A stretch of DNA of 64,000 nucleotides, taken from Phytohabitans rumicis. Its GTDB lineage: Bacteria; Actinomycetota; Actinomycetes; Mycobacteriales; Micromonosporaceae. The notes beneath the pieces were generated by a model. It was not told the origin of the DNA, searched no databases, and was given only the letters and a program-made list of their open reading frames with translations. Location: NCBI RefSeq assembly GCF_011764445.1, contig NZ_BLPG01000001.1, positions 434,001-498,000 on the forward strand. Reading direction: 5' to 3'. Shown here piece by piece: positions 17,047 to 25,801 of this stretch (the first letter of the stretch is position 1; every line of letters starts with the position of its first letter). The translations under genes were made by a program, and so were the position numbers.

Positions 17047-17700
17047 TCAGTAGGCGTAGACGTAGACCACGGTCTCGTCGATGACGTTGCCGTTGCCCGC
17101 CGTGTAGTGGGCCTTGAGCGTGTACGTCTGGCCCGCCTGCAGGTTCAGGGTCTTGTTGACCTGGTTGGAGACGCAGTTGTCGCCGGCGGAGTTCACCGTC
17201 CAACTGTGGTTGGCCACGTCAACCCCGTTCAATTGGAGTTTGAACTGGGGTGCGGTATTTTTCTTGATGCCGTTGCCACCCAGCGCGATGACGGCGTAGC
17301 CCGAGGGCACCCACGTCGTGGAGACTCCGTTCTGGTAGTTGCCCTCGTACCCGGAGAAGTAGAGCGTGCTGCCGTTGATGAGGTACGCGTGGCCCGCTGT
17401 CGCACAGTTTCCCGTGCTGCTGCCCTCATCCTCCACCCACAGACGGTAGCTGTTGGGGTCGCCGCCGTAGTCGGGCTCACAGTAGTAGTCGAGCCACCAG
17501 CCGCTGCTGACGCCGAACGAGCCGCGGTCGAGGCACGTGAGCTGGTCGTAGTAACCCTCGATGTACCAGATGGTCGCCATCGCGGACATTGACGTGTTCG
17601 GCGTGCTGGCGGGTGGAGCCTGGGCGGCGAGCGCCGGCGTCGCCGGCGCGAGACCCGCGACGAGCAACGCGGCCACCAGAGTCAGCTTTCGGATGAGCAC
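17047..17700 (-). CDS. Secreted protein of unknown function
   Basis: 217 residues from the GTG at 17700, which has GGAGG 5 nt upstream. The signal peptide (LIRKLTLVAALLVAGL...) ends near PALA-AQAPP at about residue 26. The mature part is rich in Trp, Tyr, Asn and Gly and contains four or five Cys (TCLDRG, YYCEPDYGG, GNCATAG, DNCVSNQ), suggesting disulfides in an extracellular beta-rich fold. No catalytic motif is recognised. Upstream, TCGTG-N4-CACGA (17719-17732) is a small inverted repeat that could be an operator. The gene faces the transporter operon terminator. Confidence 0.7.
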   Translation of the reverse strand: MLIRKLTLVAALLVAGLAPATPALAAQAPPASTPNTSMSAMATIWYIEGYYDQLTCLDRGSFGVSSGWWLDYYCEPDYGGDPNSYRLWVEDEGSSTGNCATAGHAYLINGSTLYFSGYEGNYQNGVSTTWVPSGYAVIALGGNGIKKNTAPQFKLQLNGVDVANHSWTVNSAGDNCVSNQVNKTLNLQAGQTYTLKAHYTAGNGNVIDETVVYVYAY

Positions 17701-17824
17701 TGCTACCTCCTCCTGGGATCGTGCAATCACGAAGGTAGATGCCGGCCGTAAGCTAGGGGTAAGTCGCCGCTAAAGCGCCAGGACGCCCTGGGAACCAGGT
17801 CCGTGGCCGGGGACAGCACACTAT

Positions 17825-18433
17825 GTGGAGATGATTGCGCGCGCCCGCTTACGGGCCGGGGACGAGTCGGCGTTTGCCGAGTTGTTCGACCAGTACGCCC
17901 AGGCTGTGTACCGGCACGCCGTCCGGCTGACCGGGGACAGGTCGACCGCCGAGGACGTGGTGTCGGCGACGTTCCTGCAGGCATGGCGGTTGCGGGAGTC
18001 GATCGAAGCGGACGGCGGGTCACTGCGCCCGTGGCTGCTCGGTGTCGCTACCAACACCGCCCGTAACATGACCCGCAAGGCGCGCCGGCTTGAGCGGGTG
18101 TTGCCCTGGCTCTCGCGGCCCGACGTGACACCCGACTTCGCCGACGAGGTGGCCGGTCGGGTCGACGACGCCGGCCGGCTGGCGCTGGCCGTGGCGGCGC
18201 TGCGCGGGCTGCGTACGGCGGAGCGGGAAGTGGTCGCGCTGTGCGTCTGGGCCGGGTTGGACTACGCGGAGGCCGCGGAGGCGCTCGGGATTCCTATTGG
18301 GACGGTCCGATCGCGACTGTCTCGGGCGCGAGAGAAACTCCGCAAGCTGAGCCGGGAACCGGATCGCGCCCCGGGACAGCTAGATGGTGGCCGCATTCAC
18401 GCGGCACGGCCCGCACAGGAGGGAAACCGATGA
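17825..18433 (+). CDS. ECF RNA polymerase sigma factor
   Basis: 202 residues. Region 2 is DESAFAELFDQYAQAVYRHAVRLTGDRSTAEDVVSATFLQAWR split across residues ~12-55, and region 4 is LRTAEREVVALCVWAGLDYAEAAEALGIPIGTVRSRLSRAREKL in the C-terminal third. It directs RNA polymerase to a small regulon. Start is GTG 17825 or ATG 17831, with no strong RBS, so a leaderless or weakly translated message is possible. The stop overlaps the next start (ATGA), coupling it to the membrane protein that probably restrains it. The third coupled gene is a large subtilase. Confidence 0.9.
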   Translation: MEMIARARLRAGDESAFAELFDQYAQAVYRHAVRLTGDRSTAEDVVSATFLQAWRLRESIEADGGSLRPWLLGVATNTARNMTRKARRLERVLPWLSRPDVTPDFADEVAGRVDDAGRLALAVAALRGLRTAEREVVALCVWAGLDYAEAAEALGIPIGTVRSRLSRAREKLRKLSREPDRAPGQLDGGRIHAARPAQEGNR

Positions 18434-19331
18434 ACGAGCGTGAGGAGTTGGCCCGGCTGCTGCCGGACCCGGCGCGACGCGACCTTCCTGAGGACCGCCA
18501 CCAGATTCTCAGGGAGCGCTTCATGCACCAGATCCACGACCTGTCCCGACCGCCGCGGCGTTCGACGAGGCGGGCGATCCTCGCACCCGCGTTGCTGGGC
18601 GGTGCGCTGGCCGCGGTCGTCGGCGTCGGCGTGGCCATCGCCCCCGCCGACCACGGGGAGCGGCCGCGGACCACCCGGGAGGAGTCCGCCAGCGACCTGC
18701 TCAACCGGATCGCCCTGGCCGCCGCGACCAGTGCCGCCGGGCCGGCCGCGGTCCGCGACGACCAGTATACCTACGTGGAGAACGTGGTCCAGGATCAGGA
18801 CCGGCGGTACCGCACGCAGGTCTGGCGGTCGGTCGACGGCTCCCGCCCCGGACTGTCGCGCGTGGAGGGTCAGCCGGAGCAACGGTTCGGCCCGGCCGCC
18901 GGTTCCCTCACCTCGCCCACGTACCGGTTCGTCGCCGAACTCCCGACGGACCCGGACGCCCTCCTGGCGGAGATCACTGTCGCGGCCGAGAAGGAACTTC
19001 CCCGCTCTCGCTTCGGGTGCTCGGTGTCATCGGCCGGCTGCTGCGCGAGCCGTACCTCCCGCCCGACCTGATGGCGGCGCTCTACAAGGTGGCGGCGAAG
19101 GTCTCCGGCGTCACGGTGGTGCAGGACCTGGAGGACGCGGCCGGGCGGCACGGGATCGGCGTGGTCTTCACCGACCAGCGCATGCGTATCGAATGGATCT
19201 TCGATCGGGAGAGCCTGCGGTACCTGGGCCAGCGCAACGTGGTGACGGGGGCCGGGGCTCCCGCACACACGCTCAGCGTGGCCGTGGTCGCCCACGGCAT
19301 CGTCGACGCCCTCGGTGTCACCGCCAAATGA
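18430..19331 (+). pseudogene. CU044_5270-type membrane protein / anti-sigma partner, frameshifted
   Basis: The reading frame from ATG 18430 encodes a cytoplasmic N-terminus (NEREELARLLPDPARRDLP), one membrane helix (about 50-72, ILAPALLGGALAAVVGVGVAIA) and an extracytoplasmic domain up to ELPTDPDALLAEITVAAEKE. After about 18993 the homologous sequence continues in another frame (LRVLGVIGRLLREPYLPPDL...GVTVVQD...RIEWIFDRESLRYLG) and ends at 19331. One extra base would give a continuous 300-residue protein. This family typically follows ECF factors of the SigE70 type and is thought to regulate or respond to them. It overlaps the sigma factor and subtilase genes by 4 bp each. The deletion may be a sequencing error. 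Confidence 0.75.
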
Positions 19332-22300
19332 GGCCGCTGTCGCACAGTGGCCGGCGCGCGGCGGCCGCCGTCGCCGCCACGCTGACCTGCCTGTCCGCGT
19401 TCGTGCTCGCGAACGGGAACGGCGCCGCGGAGGTCCAGCCCGCTCGGGTCACGTTGGCCGGACAACCGGCCGGCAGCGTCACCGTCACGCTCATCACCGG
19501 CGACCGCGTCATGCTGGGCACCGGCCCGCAACCGCCGCTACGTGTGGAACCGGCCAACCCGCTGGCGCCGATGCGGTTCGCCCAGTTCGCGCGGCACGGT
19601 GACTGGTACGTCATCCCCGGCGACGCCGCGGCCCTGCTGCGGTCGGGAGTCCTTGACCGCGAGTTGTTCAACGTCACCGGCCTGGTCCGGCAGGGGTACG
19701 ACGACGCGCGCACCGACGCCCTTCCCCTCCTGGTCAAGGACGCCAAACCCCCGGCCGGGGCGCGCCCGATGCGGACCCTGCCGAAGCTGGGCATCACGGC
19801 CGTGTCGGAGCCGAAGAAGGACGCCGCCGCGCTGTGGTCAACGCTGCGCGCCGGGCCGGCAACGGCACGCGGCAGCGGTGCCCGGATATGGCTCAACCGC
19901 AGGGTGCACGCCGCGCTGGACGTCAGCGTGCCGCGGATCGGCGCGCCGACCGCGTGGCAGGCGGGTTACCGCGGCCGGGGCGTGACCGTGGCGGTGCTGG
20001 ACACCGGCATCGCCGCGGATCACCCGGACTTCGCCGGACGGATCGGCCCGACGAAGGACTTCTCCGGCAAGGGCAGCGTCGCGGACGGGAACGGGCACGG
20101 CACCCACGTCGCGTCCACCGCCGCCGGCTCGGGAGCCGCCTCGGACGGTAAATACCAGGGGGTGGCGCCCGAGGCGACGATCGCCGCCGGGAAGGTGCTC
20201 GACGACTCCGGCAGCGGCACCATGGACGCCGTACTGGCCGGCATGGAATGGGCCGCCGGGGAGGTCGGTGCCAAGGTCGTGAACATGAGCCTGAGCAGCG
20301 GCCCGACCGATGGCACGGACCCGGTTTCGGCCGCGGTCAACGAGCTGACCAACGCGACCGGCGCGCTGTTCGTCACCGCCGCCGGCAACGACGGGGCGGA
20401 GCAGGGCGTGTCGTCTCCGGCGACGGCCGACGCGGCGCTGGCCGTGGGCAGCGTGTCCAAAGAGGACGTGCCGAGCGAGTTCTCCAACCGCGGCCCGCGG
20501 CTCGGCGACTTCGCGGTCAAGCCGGACCTGGTCGCGCCCGGCGAGGCGATCGCGGCGGCCAGACCCGCGGCGGTCGACCCCATCGGCGAGCCGGTCGGCG
20601 ACGCCTACCAGCGGCTGGACGGTACGTCGATGGCCACGCCGCACGTGGCTGGTGCGGCCGCGCTGCTCGCCCAGCAACACCCGGACTGGCCCGGCGAGCG
20701 GCTCAAGTCCGCCCTCATGAGTACCGCGGCGCCGGTCGCCGGCGCGGACGTCTTCGCGGTCGGCGCCGGTCGCGTCGATGTGGCCCGCGCGATCAGCCAG
20801 GCGGTGTCGGCCGTGCCGGGCAGCGTCTCGGCGTACCTGCGCTGGCCCAACGCCGGGGTCACCCAGCGGCACGCCGTCACCTACGACAACACCGGCTCCG
20901 AGCCGGTGACCCTCGATCTCGACCTCTCACCCGACGTCCCGGCGACGCTCTCGGCGACCACGGTCACCGTGCCGGCGGGCGGCCAGGCGAAGGTCGAGCT
21001 GACCGTCACGGCGCGCGACGGCGGTGCCGGCGCCTTCGGCGGCGTCCTCACCGCCACCGGACCCAACGGGATCGCCGTCCGCACACCCGTGGGAGTGCGG
21101 CAGGAACCGGCGATGCACGACCTCACCGTGCGTCTGCTCGACCGCAACGGCGACAGCGCCGGCGGACGGGCGTCCGCGTACGTCATCGGCATCGAGAACG
21201 CGGACTTCCACATCGCGCTCGACGGCGACCGGCTGCGGCTGCCGGCCGGCTCGTACGCCGTGCACGGTTATGTGGAGACGCCGCGCGCCGGCCAGGAGCC
21301 GAGCCGTACCACCGTCGTACACCCCGAGCTGTCCCTGCGCGACGACACCGAGATCATCCTCGACGCCCGCCTCGGGCGGCGAACGGACATCACGCTCGAC
21401 GAGCCGGCGGCGCGCGGTGGCGTCAGCTTCGCGATCGGCGTGACGAGGGTGGCCGACGGTGGCCCGCCGTACCAGATCATCACCGCCGCCGACCCCCGGC
21501 TAGATGAGCTGTACGCCGCGACGGTGGACGGGATCACCTCCGACAGGTTCGCGTTCGTGCGGCGCGAGGTGCGCCACGAGCCGGCGGTGGAGCTGCACGC
21601 CGAGGGCACCGACCGGTTCGAGGTGAACGCCGGCTGGTTCGGCACCGCGCCGGCGTCCGATCTGCGGGAGGAGCTTACGGCTGTCCACGGTGGACAGGGC
21701 CGGCCGGAGGATCTGACCGGGCTGGACGCCACGGGCCGGCTGGTCCTGTTGGAACTCCCCGCCACGCTGACGGACGAGGAGGTGGACCAGCGCGTCCGCA
21801 ACGTCGCGGCGTCCGGCGCGAAGTTGGCCATGCTGATGGTCCAGAGCGAGCCCATGGCCGCCGCGCGGACGACGGCGGCGCCGTCCACCCTGCCGACGCT
21901 TATCGGGTACGGGCCGACCGCGGCCCGGCTCGCCGCCGCCACCCGCGGCGGTGCCGTGCCGGTCAGGATGGCCAGCCACCGTGTCGCCGAGCACCGCTAC
22001 GAACTGGCGTTCGGCACCGAAGGGAGGGTGCCCGAGCGGCCGGAGCGGACCGTCCGCACCAGCGACCTGGTCGCGGTCCACGCCGCCTACCACCGCACAC
22101 CGGGCACCGGCCCGTACCGCGCGGTCGCCGCCTGGGCGCAGGTCGCCGGTATCGGCGCGCAGGGCCTCGGGTTCCCGATGCGCACCGGGGCCGAACGCGT
22201 CGAGTACTTCACCCCCGGTACCTGGGACCTGGAATCAATCGGATCGGAAGGCTGGCAGACGGACGAGTTGGTCGCGCGTGGCGTCCGGTTGCGCACCGGC

Positions 22301-22999
22301 AAGCCGGCCCGCGTCGAATGGAACAAGGCCGTGGCCGGGCCGACCCTGCGCGGCTGCGTGCAGAGCCGCTTCGGCGCCGCCGTCCCGTGCGTATCGCGGG
22401 CCGGCAACGCGCTCGTGGCGCAGCTCCCGCTGTACGGGGACGCGGCCGGACATCCGCGCCACCCCGGTCCGCGGTCCGGCTCCGATGTGGACACCGGTAG
22501 CACCAGCCTCTTCCGCGACGGCCACCTGGTGGCCACCCACCCCACCCCGGGCGCGGGCCGGTTCGAGGTGCCGGCGGCCGGCGCGTCGTACCGGCTGGTG
22601 GCCGACGCCACCCGTACCGCGACCTGGTGGCCACTGTCCACAAAGGTGCACGCCGAATGGACCTTCCGGTCCTCGGCGGCCGACGACGGCAAGGCGCTTC
22701 CGCTGCTCACCGTGCGGTTCGACCCGGCCGTGGACCTGAACAACACCGCGCCCGGCGCTCAGGCGTTCGCGATACCGCTGCGCATCGAACGCCAGGATGG
22801 CCCGGCCAACATCACGGCACTGACCGTCGACGTGTCCTACGACGACGGCGCGACCTGGAGCCCCGCCAAGATGGCAGGCTCCCGCGCACTCATCCACCAC
22901 CCGCCGTCCGGCTTCGTCTCGCTGCGGGTCAAGTCCGCCGACGCCGACGGCAACACCCTGCAACAGAGCATCATCCGGGCCTACCAACTCAGCGCATGA
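19328..22999 (+). CDS. Large secreted S8-family serine peptidase (subtilase)
   Basis: 1223 residues from the ATG at 19328, which overlaps the previous stop; the open frame upstream is not coding. The signal peptide is about 35 residues. A pro-region follows (GSVTVTLITGDRVML). The catalytic triad is D225 (VAVLDTGIAADHPDF), H257 (GHGTHVAS) and S434 (GTSMATPHVAGAAAL), with the oxyanion Asn in TAAGNDG. Residues ~500-1223 are beta-rich adhesion-like domains (YDNTGSEPVTLDLDLS and later). The enzyme is probably exported and autoprocessed, and degrades extracellular protein. Translational coupling to an ECF sigma pair is unusual and suggests sigma-dependent expression or feedback on the envelope signal. 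Confidence 0.92.
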   Translation: MRPLSHSGRRAAAAVAATLTCLSAFVLANGNGAAEVQPARVTLAGQPAGSVTVTLITGDRVMLGTGPQPPLRVEPANPLAPMRFAQFARHGDWYVIPGDAAALLRSGVLDRELFNVTGLVRQGYDDARTDALPLLVKDAKPPAGARPMRTLPKLGITAVSEPKKDAAALWSTLRAGPATARGSGARIWLNRRVHAALDVSVPRIGAPTAWQAGYRGRGVTVAVLDTGIAADHPDFAGRIGPTKDFSGKGSVADGNGHGTHVASTAAGSGAASDGKYQGVAPEATIAAGKVLDDSGSGTMDAVLAGMEWAAGEVGAKVVNMSLSSGPTDGTDPVSAAVNELTNATGALFVTAAGNDGAEQGVSSPATADAALAVGSVSKEDVPSEFSNRGPRLGDFAVKPDLVAPGEAIAAARPAAVDPIGEPVGDAYQRLDGTSMATPHVAGAAALLAQQHPDWPGERLKSALMSTAAPVAGADVFAVGAGRVDVARAISQAVSAVPGSVSAYLRWPNAGVTQRHAVTYDNTGSEPVTLDLDLSPDVPATLSATTVTVPAGGQAKVELTVTARDGGAGAFGGVLTATGPNGIAVRTPVGVRQEPAMHDLTVRLLDRNGDSAGGRASAYVIGIENADFHIALDGDRLRLPAGSYAVHGYVETPRAGQEPSRTTVVHPELSLRDDTEIILDARLGRRTDITLDEPAARGGVSFAIGVTRVADGGPPYQIITAADPRLDELYAATVDGITSDRFAFVRREVRHEPAVELHAEGTDRFEVNAGWFGTAPASDLREELTAVHGGQGRPEDLTGLDATGRLVLLELPATLTDEEVDQRVRNVAASGAKLAMLMVQSEPMAAARTTAAPSTLPTLIGYGPTAARLAAATRGGAVPVRMASHRVAEHRYELAFGTEGRVPERPERTVRTSDLVAVHAAYHRTPGTGPYRAVAAWAQVAGIGAQGLGFPMRTGAERVEYFTPGTWDLESIGSEGWQTDELVARGVRLRTGKPARVEWNKAVAGPTLRGCVQSRFGAAVPCVSRAGNALVAQLPLYGDAAGHPRHPGPRSGSDVDTGSTSLFRDGHLVATHPTPGAGRFEVPAAGASYRLVADATRTATWWPLSTKVHAEWTFRSSAADDGKALPLLTVRFDPAVDLNNTAPGAQAFAIPLRIERQDGPANITALTVDVSYDDGATWSPAKMAGSRALIHHPPSGFVSLRVKSADADGNTLQQSIIRAYQLSA

Positions 23000-23659
23000 C
23001 GTCGATGAAGATGGGATTGGTGTAGAGCCACGTGTCCAGCCACGGGTCCCCGTCACCAGGCACGTGCGGCAGCGGCCCGTGCGGGTCGACGTGGGACCCG
23101 AGCAGGCAGTTCGCCGTGGTAGTTCGGGCGTGCGGACGTGGTGACGGTCACCTGCAGGGTGAGTCGCTGCCCTCGCCGTACCCGCAGCCGGCCGCCGAGG
23201 GTCGCGCCGCGGTGCCCGGTGGCCGCGGTGAGTCGTACGTCGATGCCGTCGACGAGCTGGCCGTGGTCGACCCAGACCCGGCCGGCACGCAGGCCGGCCA
23301 TCAGGTGCCGGTAGCCGTACGCGGTGACGCCGACATGGGTACGGCTGAACTGGCCGGGCCAGAAAGTCGCTGCCCGGCTGCGGGGTGTCGGTGTTGACCG
23401 GGTCGGGCAGCCGGCCGGTGTTGTCGAAGTTCTGGCCGGGCAGCCAGTCGCCGTTGCGCCAGGTGTCGTACACCGTGCGGTGGTTGTCGGAGTTGGTGGT
23501 GACCGAGAAGAGGCGGCCCTCCGACAGCACGGCGTCCCATAGCCCGCCGACGGTGGCGGTCATTGGCAGCCAGGTGAGCATCGAATGGCCAGCGTCCGAC
23601 GAGTCGGGCCAGACCGACCCGGGTGTGCGCGATGGGACACCACTTTGTTGACTTAACAC
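22989..23659 (-). pseudogene. Decayed PHP/metallophosphoesterase-type gene, C-terminal remnant
   Basis: Three frames must be joined to read one protein: PMTATVGGLWDAVLSEGRLF, TNSDNHRTVYDTWRNGDWLPG, PGSDFL (first frame); THVGVTAYGYRHLMAGLRAG, VWVDHGQLVDGIDVRL (second); and GDPWLDTWLYTNPIFIDV to the TGA at 22989 (third). These match the C-terminal half of secreted actinobacterial PHP-domain or phosphoesterase-like proteins. Shifts lie near 23362 and 23100, and the N-terminal half with metal ligands is missing. It overlaps the subtilase 3' end by 11 bp. Unlike other frameshifted genes here it is both truncated and multiply interrupted, so it is probably a true pseudogene. Confidence 0.65.
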
Positions 23660-23675
23660 CGGGGCTTGTTATATT
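23648..23675 (+). promoter_or_regulatory. Sigma-70-type promoter of the kinase operon, leaderless
   Basis: A -35 box TTGACT (23648-23653), a 16-bp spacer and a -10 box TATATT (23670-23675) are followed after six bases by the ATG at 23682. The expected transcription start coincides with the start codon, so the mRNA is probably leaderless. The inverted pair TAACA (23654-23658) and TGTTA (23667-23671) lies within the spacer and -10 region and may be the operator of the DeoR regulator encoded in this operon. Confidence 0.75.
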
Positions 23676-23681
23676 CCACGC

Positions 23682-25181
23682 ATGGTTCACACGTCAGCGG
23701 CCACCGACCCGGTGTGGGTCGGGGTCGACGTGGGCACGCAGAGCCTGCGCGTCGCGGTCGTCGATGGCAGCGGCACGCTGATCGGCCAGGGCTCCCGCGT
23801 GCTGTCGAGCCATCGCGCGCCCGGCCGCATCCACGAGCAGGACCCGTCGGCGTGGTGGCGCGCCCTCGGCGAGGCCAGCCGCGTGGCGCTTGCCGGCGTC
23901 GCTCCCGAGCGGGCCCGCGGCATCGCGCTGGGCAGCACGTCCGGGACCGTCCTGTTCACCGACCGGACCGGCGCCGCGCTCGGCCCCGCGCTCATGTACG
24001 ACGACGCGCGGGCGGCCGCCGAGGAGCGCCGCGCCGCCGAGGCCGGCGGCGAGTTGTGGGTGTCCCTCGGCTACCCCATGCAGCGGTCCTGGGCGCTGCC
24101 CAAGGCGCTCTGGCTGCTCGGCCAGGCGGACGCGGCCACCCGGCGGGCGGCCGAGCGCGGCGGGATCCGGCTCGCGCACTCCGCCGACTACCTCGCCGGC
24201 CGGCTGGCCGGTGCGCCGGTCGCCACCGACTTCAGCCACGCGCTCAAGACTGGGTACGACCTGGCCGCCCACCGCTGGCCGACGGAGGTGCTCGACCAGC
24301 TCGGCGTGCCGCTGGCGATCCTGCCGGACGTGGTCCGCCCGGGCAGCCGGCTCGGCACGGTCGACCAGGCGGCCGCCGAGCACACCGGGCTGCCGGCCGG
24401 CACGCCGGTGCTCGCCGGGATGACCGACGGCTGCGCCGCCCAGATCGCGGCGGGCGCCCTGTCCCCCGGCGAGTGGAACTCGGTACTCGGCACCACGCTC
24501 GTGCTCAAGGGCGTCACCGCCGAGCGGCTCGCCGACCCCGGCGGCGCCGTGTACTCCCACCGGCACCCGGACGGCGGCTGGCTGCCCGGCGGGGCGTCGA
24601 ACGTGGGCGCCGGGTCGATACCGCCGGAGTTCCGCCGCGACCCGGCCGGCTGGGACGAGGGCGCGGCGCTCTTCGAGCCGTCCAGCGCCGTGGCGTACCC
24701 GCTGGTCTCGCCGGGCGAGCGGTTCCCGTTCGTCCGGCCGGACGCCGAGGGGTTCCGGCTCGGCAGCCCGCGCTCCGAGCCCGACCGGTACGCCGCCATC
24801 CTGCAGGGCGTCGCGTACGTCGAGCGGCTCTGCTACGCGTACCTGCAAACGCTGGGCGCGCGGGTGGACGGCCGCACGATGGTGACCGGGGGCGGCAGCC
24901 GCAGCGCATACTGGACCCAGTTGCGGGCGGATGTGCTCGGCCGGCCGCTGCACCATCCGGCCCAGCCGGAGCCGGCGTTCGGGATGGCCGTGCTGGCGGC
25001 GGCGGGCAACGGCTCGCTGTCCGTCACCGCCCGGCACATGGTGCGCCTGGTCGGCGTCACCGAGCCCCGGGCCGGCGCGGCGGCGCGGTTCGCCGAGTCG
25101 TTCGGGCTGTTCGTGGAGGAGCTGGTCCGGCGCGGCTACATCGACGCCGGCCTGGCCAAGCGCGCGCAAGGGGCCACATGA
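23682..25181 (+). CDS. FGGY-family carbohydrate kinase
   Basis: 499 residues, standard FGGY length. The N-terminal domain begins WVGVDVGTQSLRVAVVD (phosphate-1 loop) and the probable catalytic base is D249 (VLAGMTDGCAAQIAAGA). The C-terminal domain has MVTGGGSRSAYWTQLRADVLG, the adenosine-binding signature. It phosphorylates a sugar, ketose or polyol with ATP in the cytoplasm; several features (HSADYLAGRL, ATDFSHALKTGYD) recall ribulokinase-like members, but the substrate cannot be fixed. First gene of a coupled operon with a phosphatase-like protein, DeoR regulator, second kinase and 2-hydroxyacid dehydrogenase, starting at a leaderless promoter. Confidence 0.9.
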   Translation: MVHTSAATDPVWVGVDVGTQSLRVAVVDGSGTLIGQGSRVLSSHRAPGRIHEQDPSAWWRALGEASRVALAGVAPERARGIALGSTSGTVLFTDRTGAALGPALMYDDARAAAEERRAAEAGGELWVSLGYPMQRSWALPKALWLLGQADAATRRAAERGGIRLAHSADYLAGRLAGAPVATDFSHALKTGYDLAAHRWPTEVLDQLGVPLAILPDVVRPGSRLGTVDQAAAEHTGLPAGTPVLAGMTDGCAAQIAAGALSPGEWNSVLGTTLVLKGVTAERLADPGGAVYSHRHPDGGWLPGGASNVGAGSIPPEFRRDPAGWDEGAALFEPSSAVAYPLVSPGERFPFVRPDAEGFRLGSPRSEPDRYAAILQGVAYVERLCYAYLQTLGARVDGRTMVTGGGSRSAYWTQLRADVLGRPLHHPAQPEPAFGMAVLAAAGNGSLSVTARHMVRLVGVTEPRAGAAARFAESFGLFVEELVRRGYIDAGLAKRAQGAT

Positions 25182-25801
25182 CGCTGATCCACCTGACCCG
25201 GCACGGGCAGACGCCGTGGCACCGGCCCAACCGGTACACCGGCAGCTCGGACGTCGACCTCGACGAGGTCGGCGTGCGGCAGGCGGACGCCCTGGCGCGG
25301 TGGGCGCAGAGCGCCGGACTGACCGCGCTGGCCTGTTCCGACCTGCGCCGCGCCGGGCAGACGGCCGCGCCGGTGGCGGCCCGGACCGGCCTGGCGCCGC
25401 TGGTCGACAAGCGCCTGCGGGAGCTGGACTTCGGGCTGGCGGAGGGGCGGACACTGGCCGAGGTACGCGCGGAGCATCCCGAGGTGGTCGAGCGGTTCGT
25501 GGCCGACCCGGATGGGCGGCACTTCCCGGGCGGCGAGGCGCCCGCCGACGCCGTGTCCCGAGGGATCGCCGCGCTGGGCGAGCTCGCCACGGCGTACCCG
25601 GAAGGAAGCGTGCTGGTGATCGCGCACAGCACGCTGATCCGGCTCGTCGTGTGCGCGGTGCTGGGCGTTCCGCTGCGGGAGTACCGCCGCAAGCTCCCCC
25701 GGCTGGCGCCGGCGTCGCGCACGGAGCTGGAATTCGGCGCCGGCGGCGCGGTCGCGCTGCTGGCCTACAACGTGGGTCTCGACGCAGGATGTGCGGCATG
25801 A
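25178..25801 (+). CDS. Histidine phosphatase family protein
   Basis: 207 residues. The RHG motif with catalytic H9 (LTRHGQTPWHRPNRYTG), acid/base E83 (LRELDFGLAEG) and second His H150 (VLVIAHSTLIR) define the phosphoglycerate-mutase/phosphatase branch. It should hydrolyse a phosphomonoester, perhaps a sugar phosphate made by the adjacent kinases, so relieving overload or making a pathway intermediate. It overlaps the first kinase by 4 bp (ATGA) and the DeoR gene by 4 bp. A phosphatase sandwiched between two sugar kinases is unusual. Confidence 0.9.
   Translation: MTLIHLTRHGQTPWHRPNRYTGSSDVDLDEVGVRQADALARWAQSAGLTALACSDLRRAGQTAAPVAARTGLAPLVDKRLRELDFGLAEGRTLAEVRAEHPEVVERFVADPDGRHFPGGEAPADAVSRGIAALGELATAYPEGSVLVIAHSTLIRLVVCAVLGVPLREYRRKLPRLAPASRTELEFGAGGAVALLAYNVGLDAGCAA

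Noticed and set aside
18440-19327. Upstream extension of the subtilase frame to a 1519-residue protein
   Set aside because: The extension overlaps the ECF partner gene in a different frame and is Arg/Ser/Pro-rich; the ATG at 19328 overlaps the preceding stop and begins a proper signal peptide.
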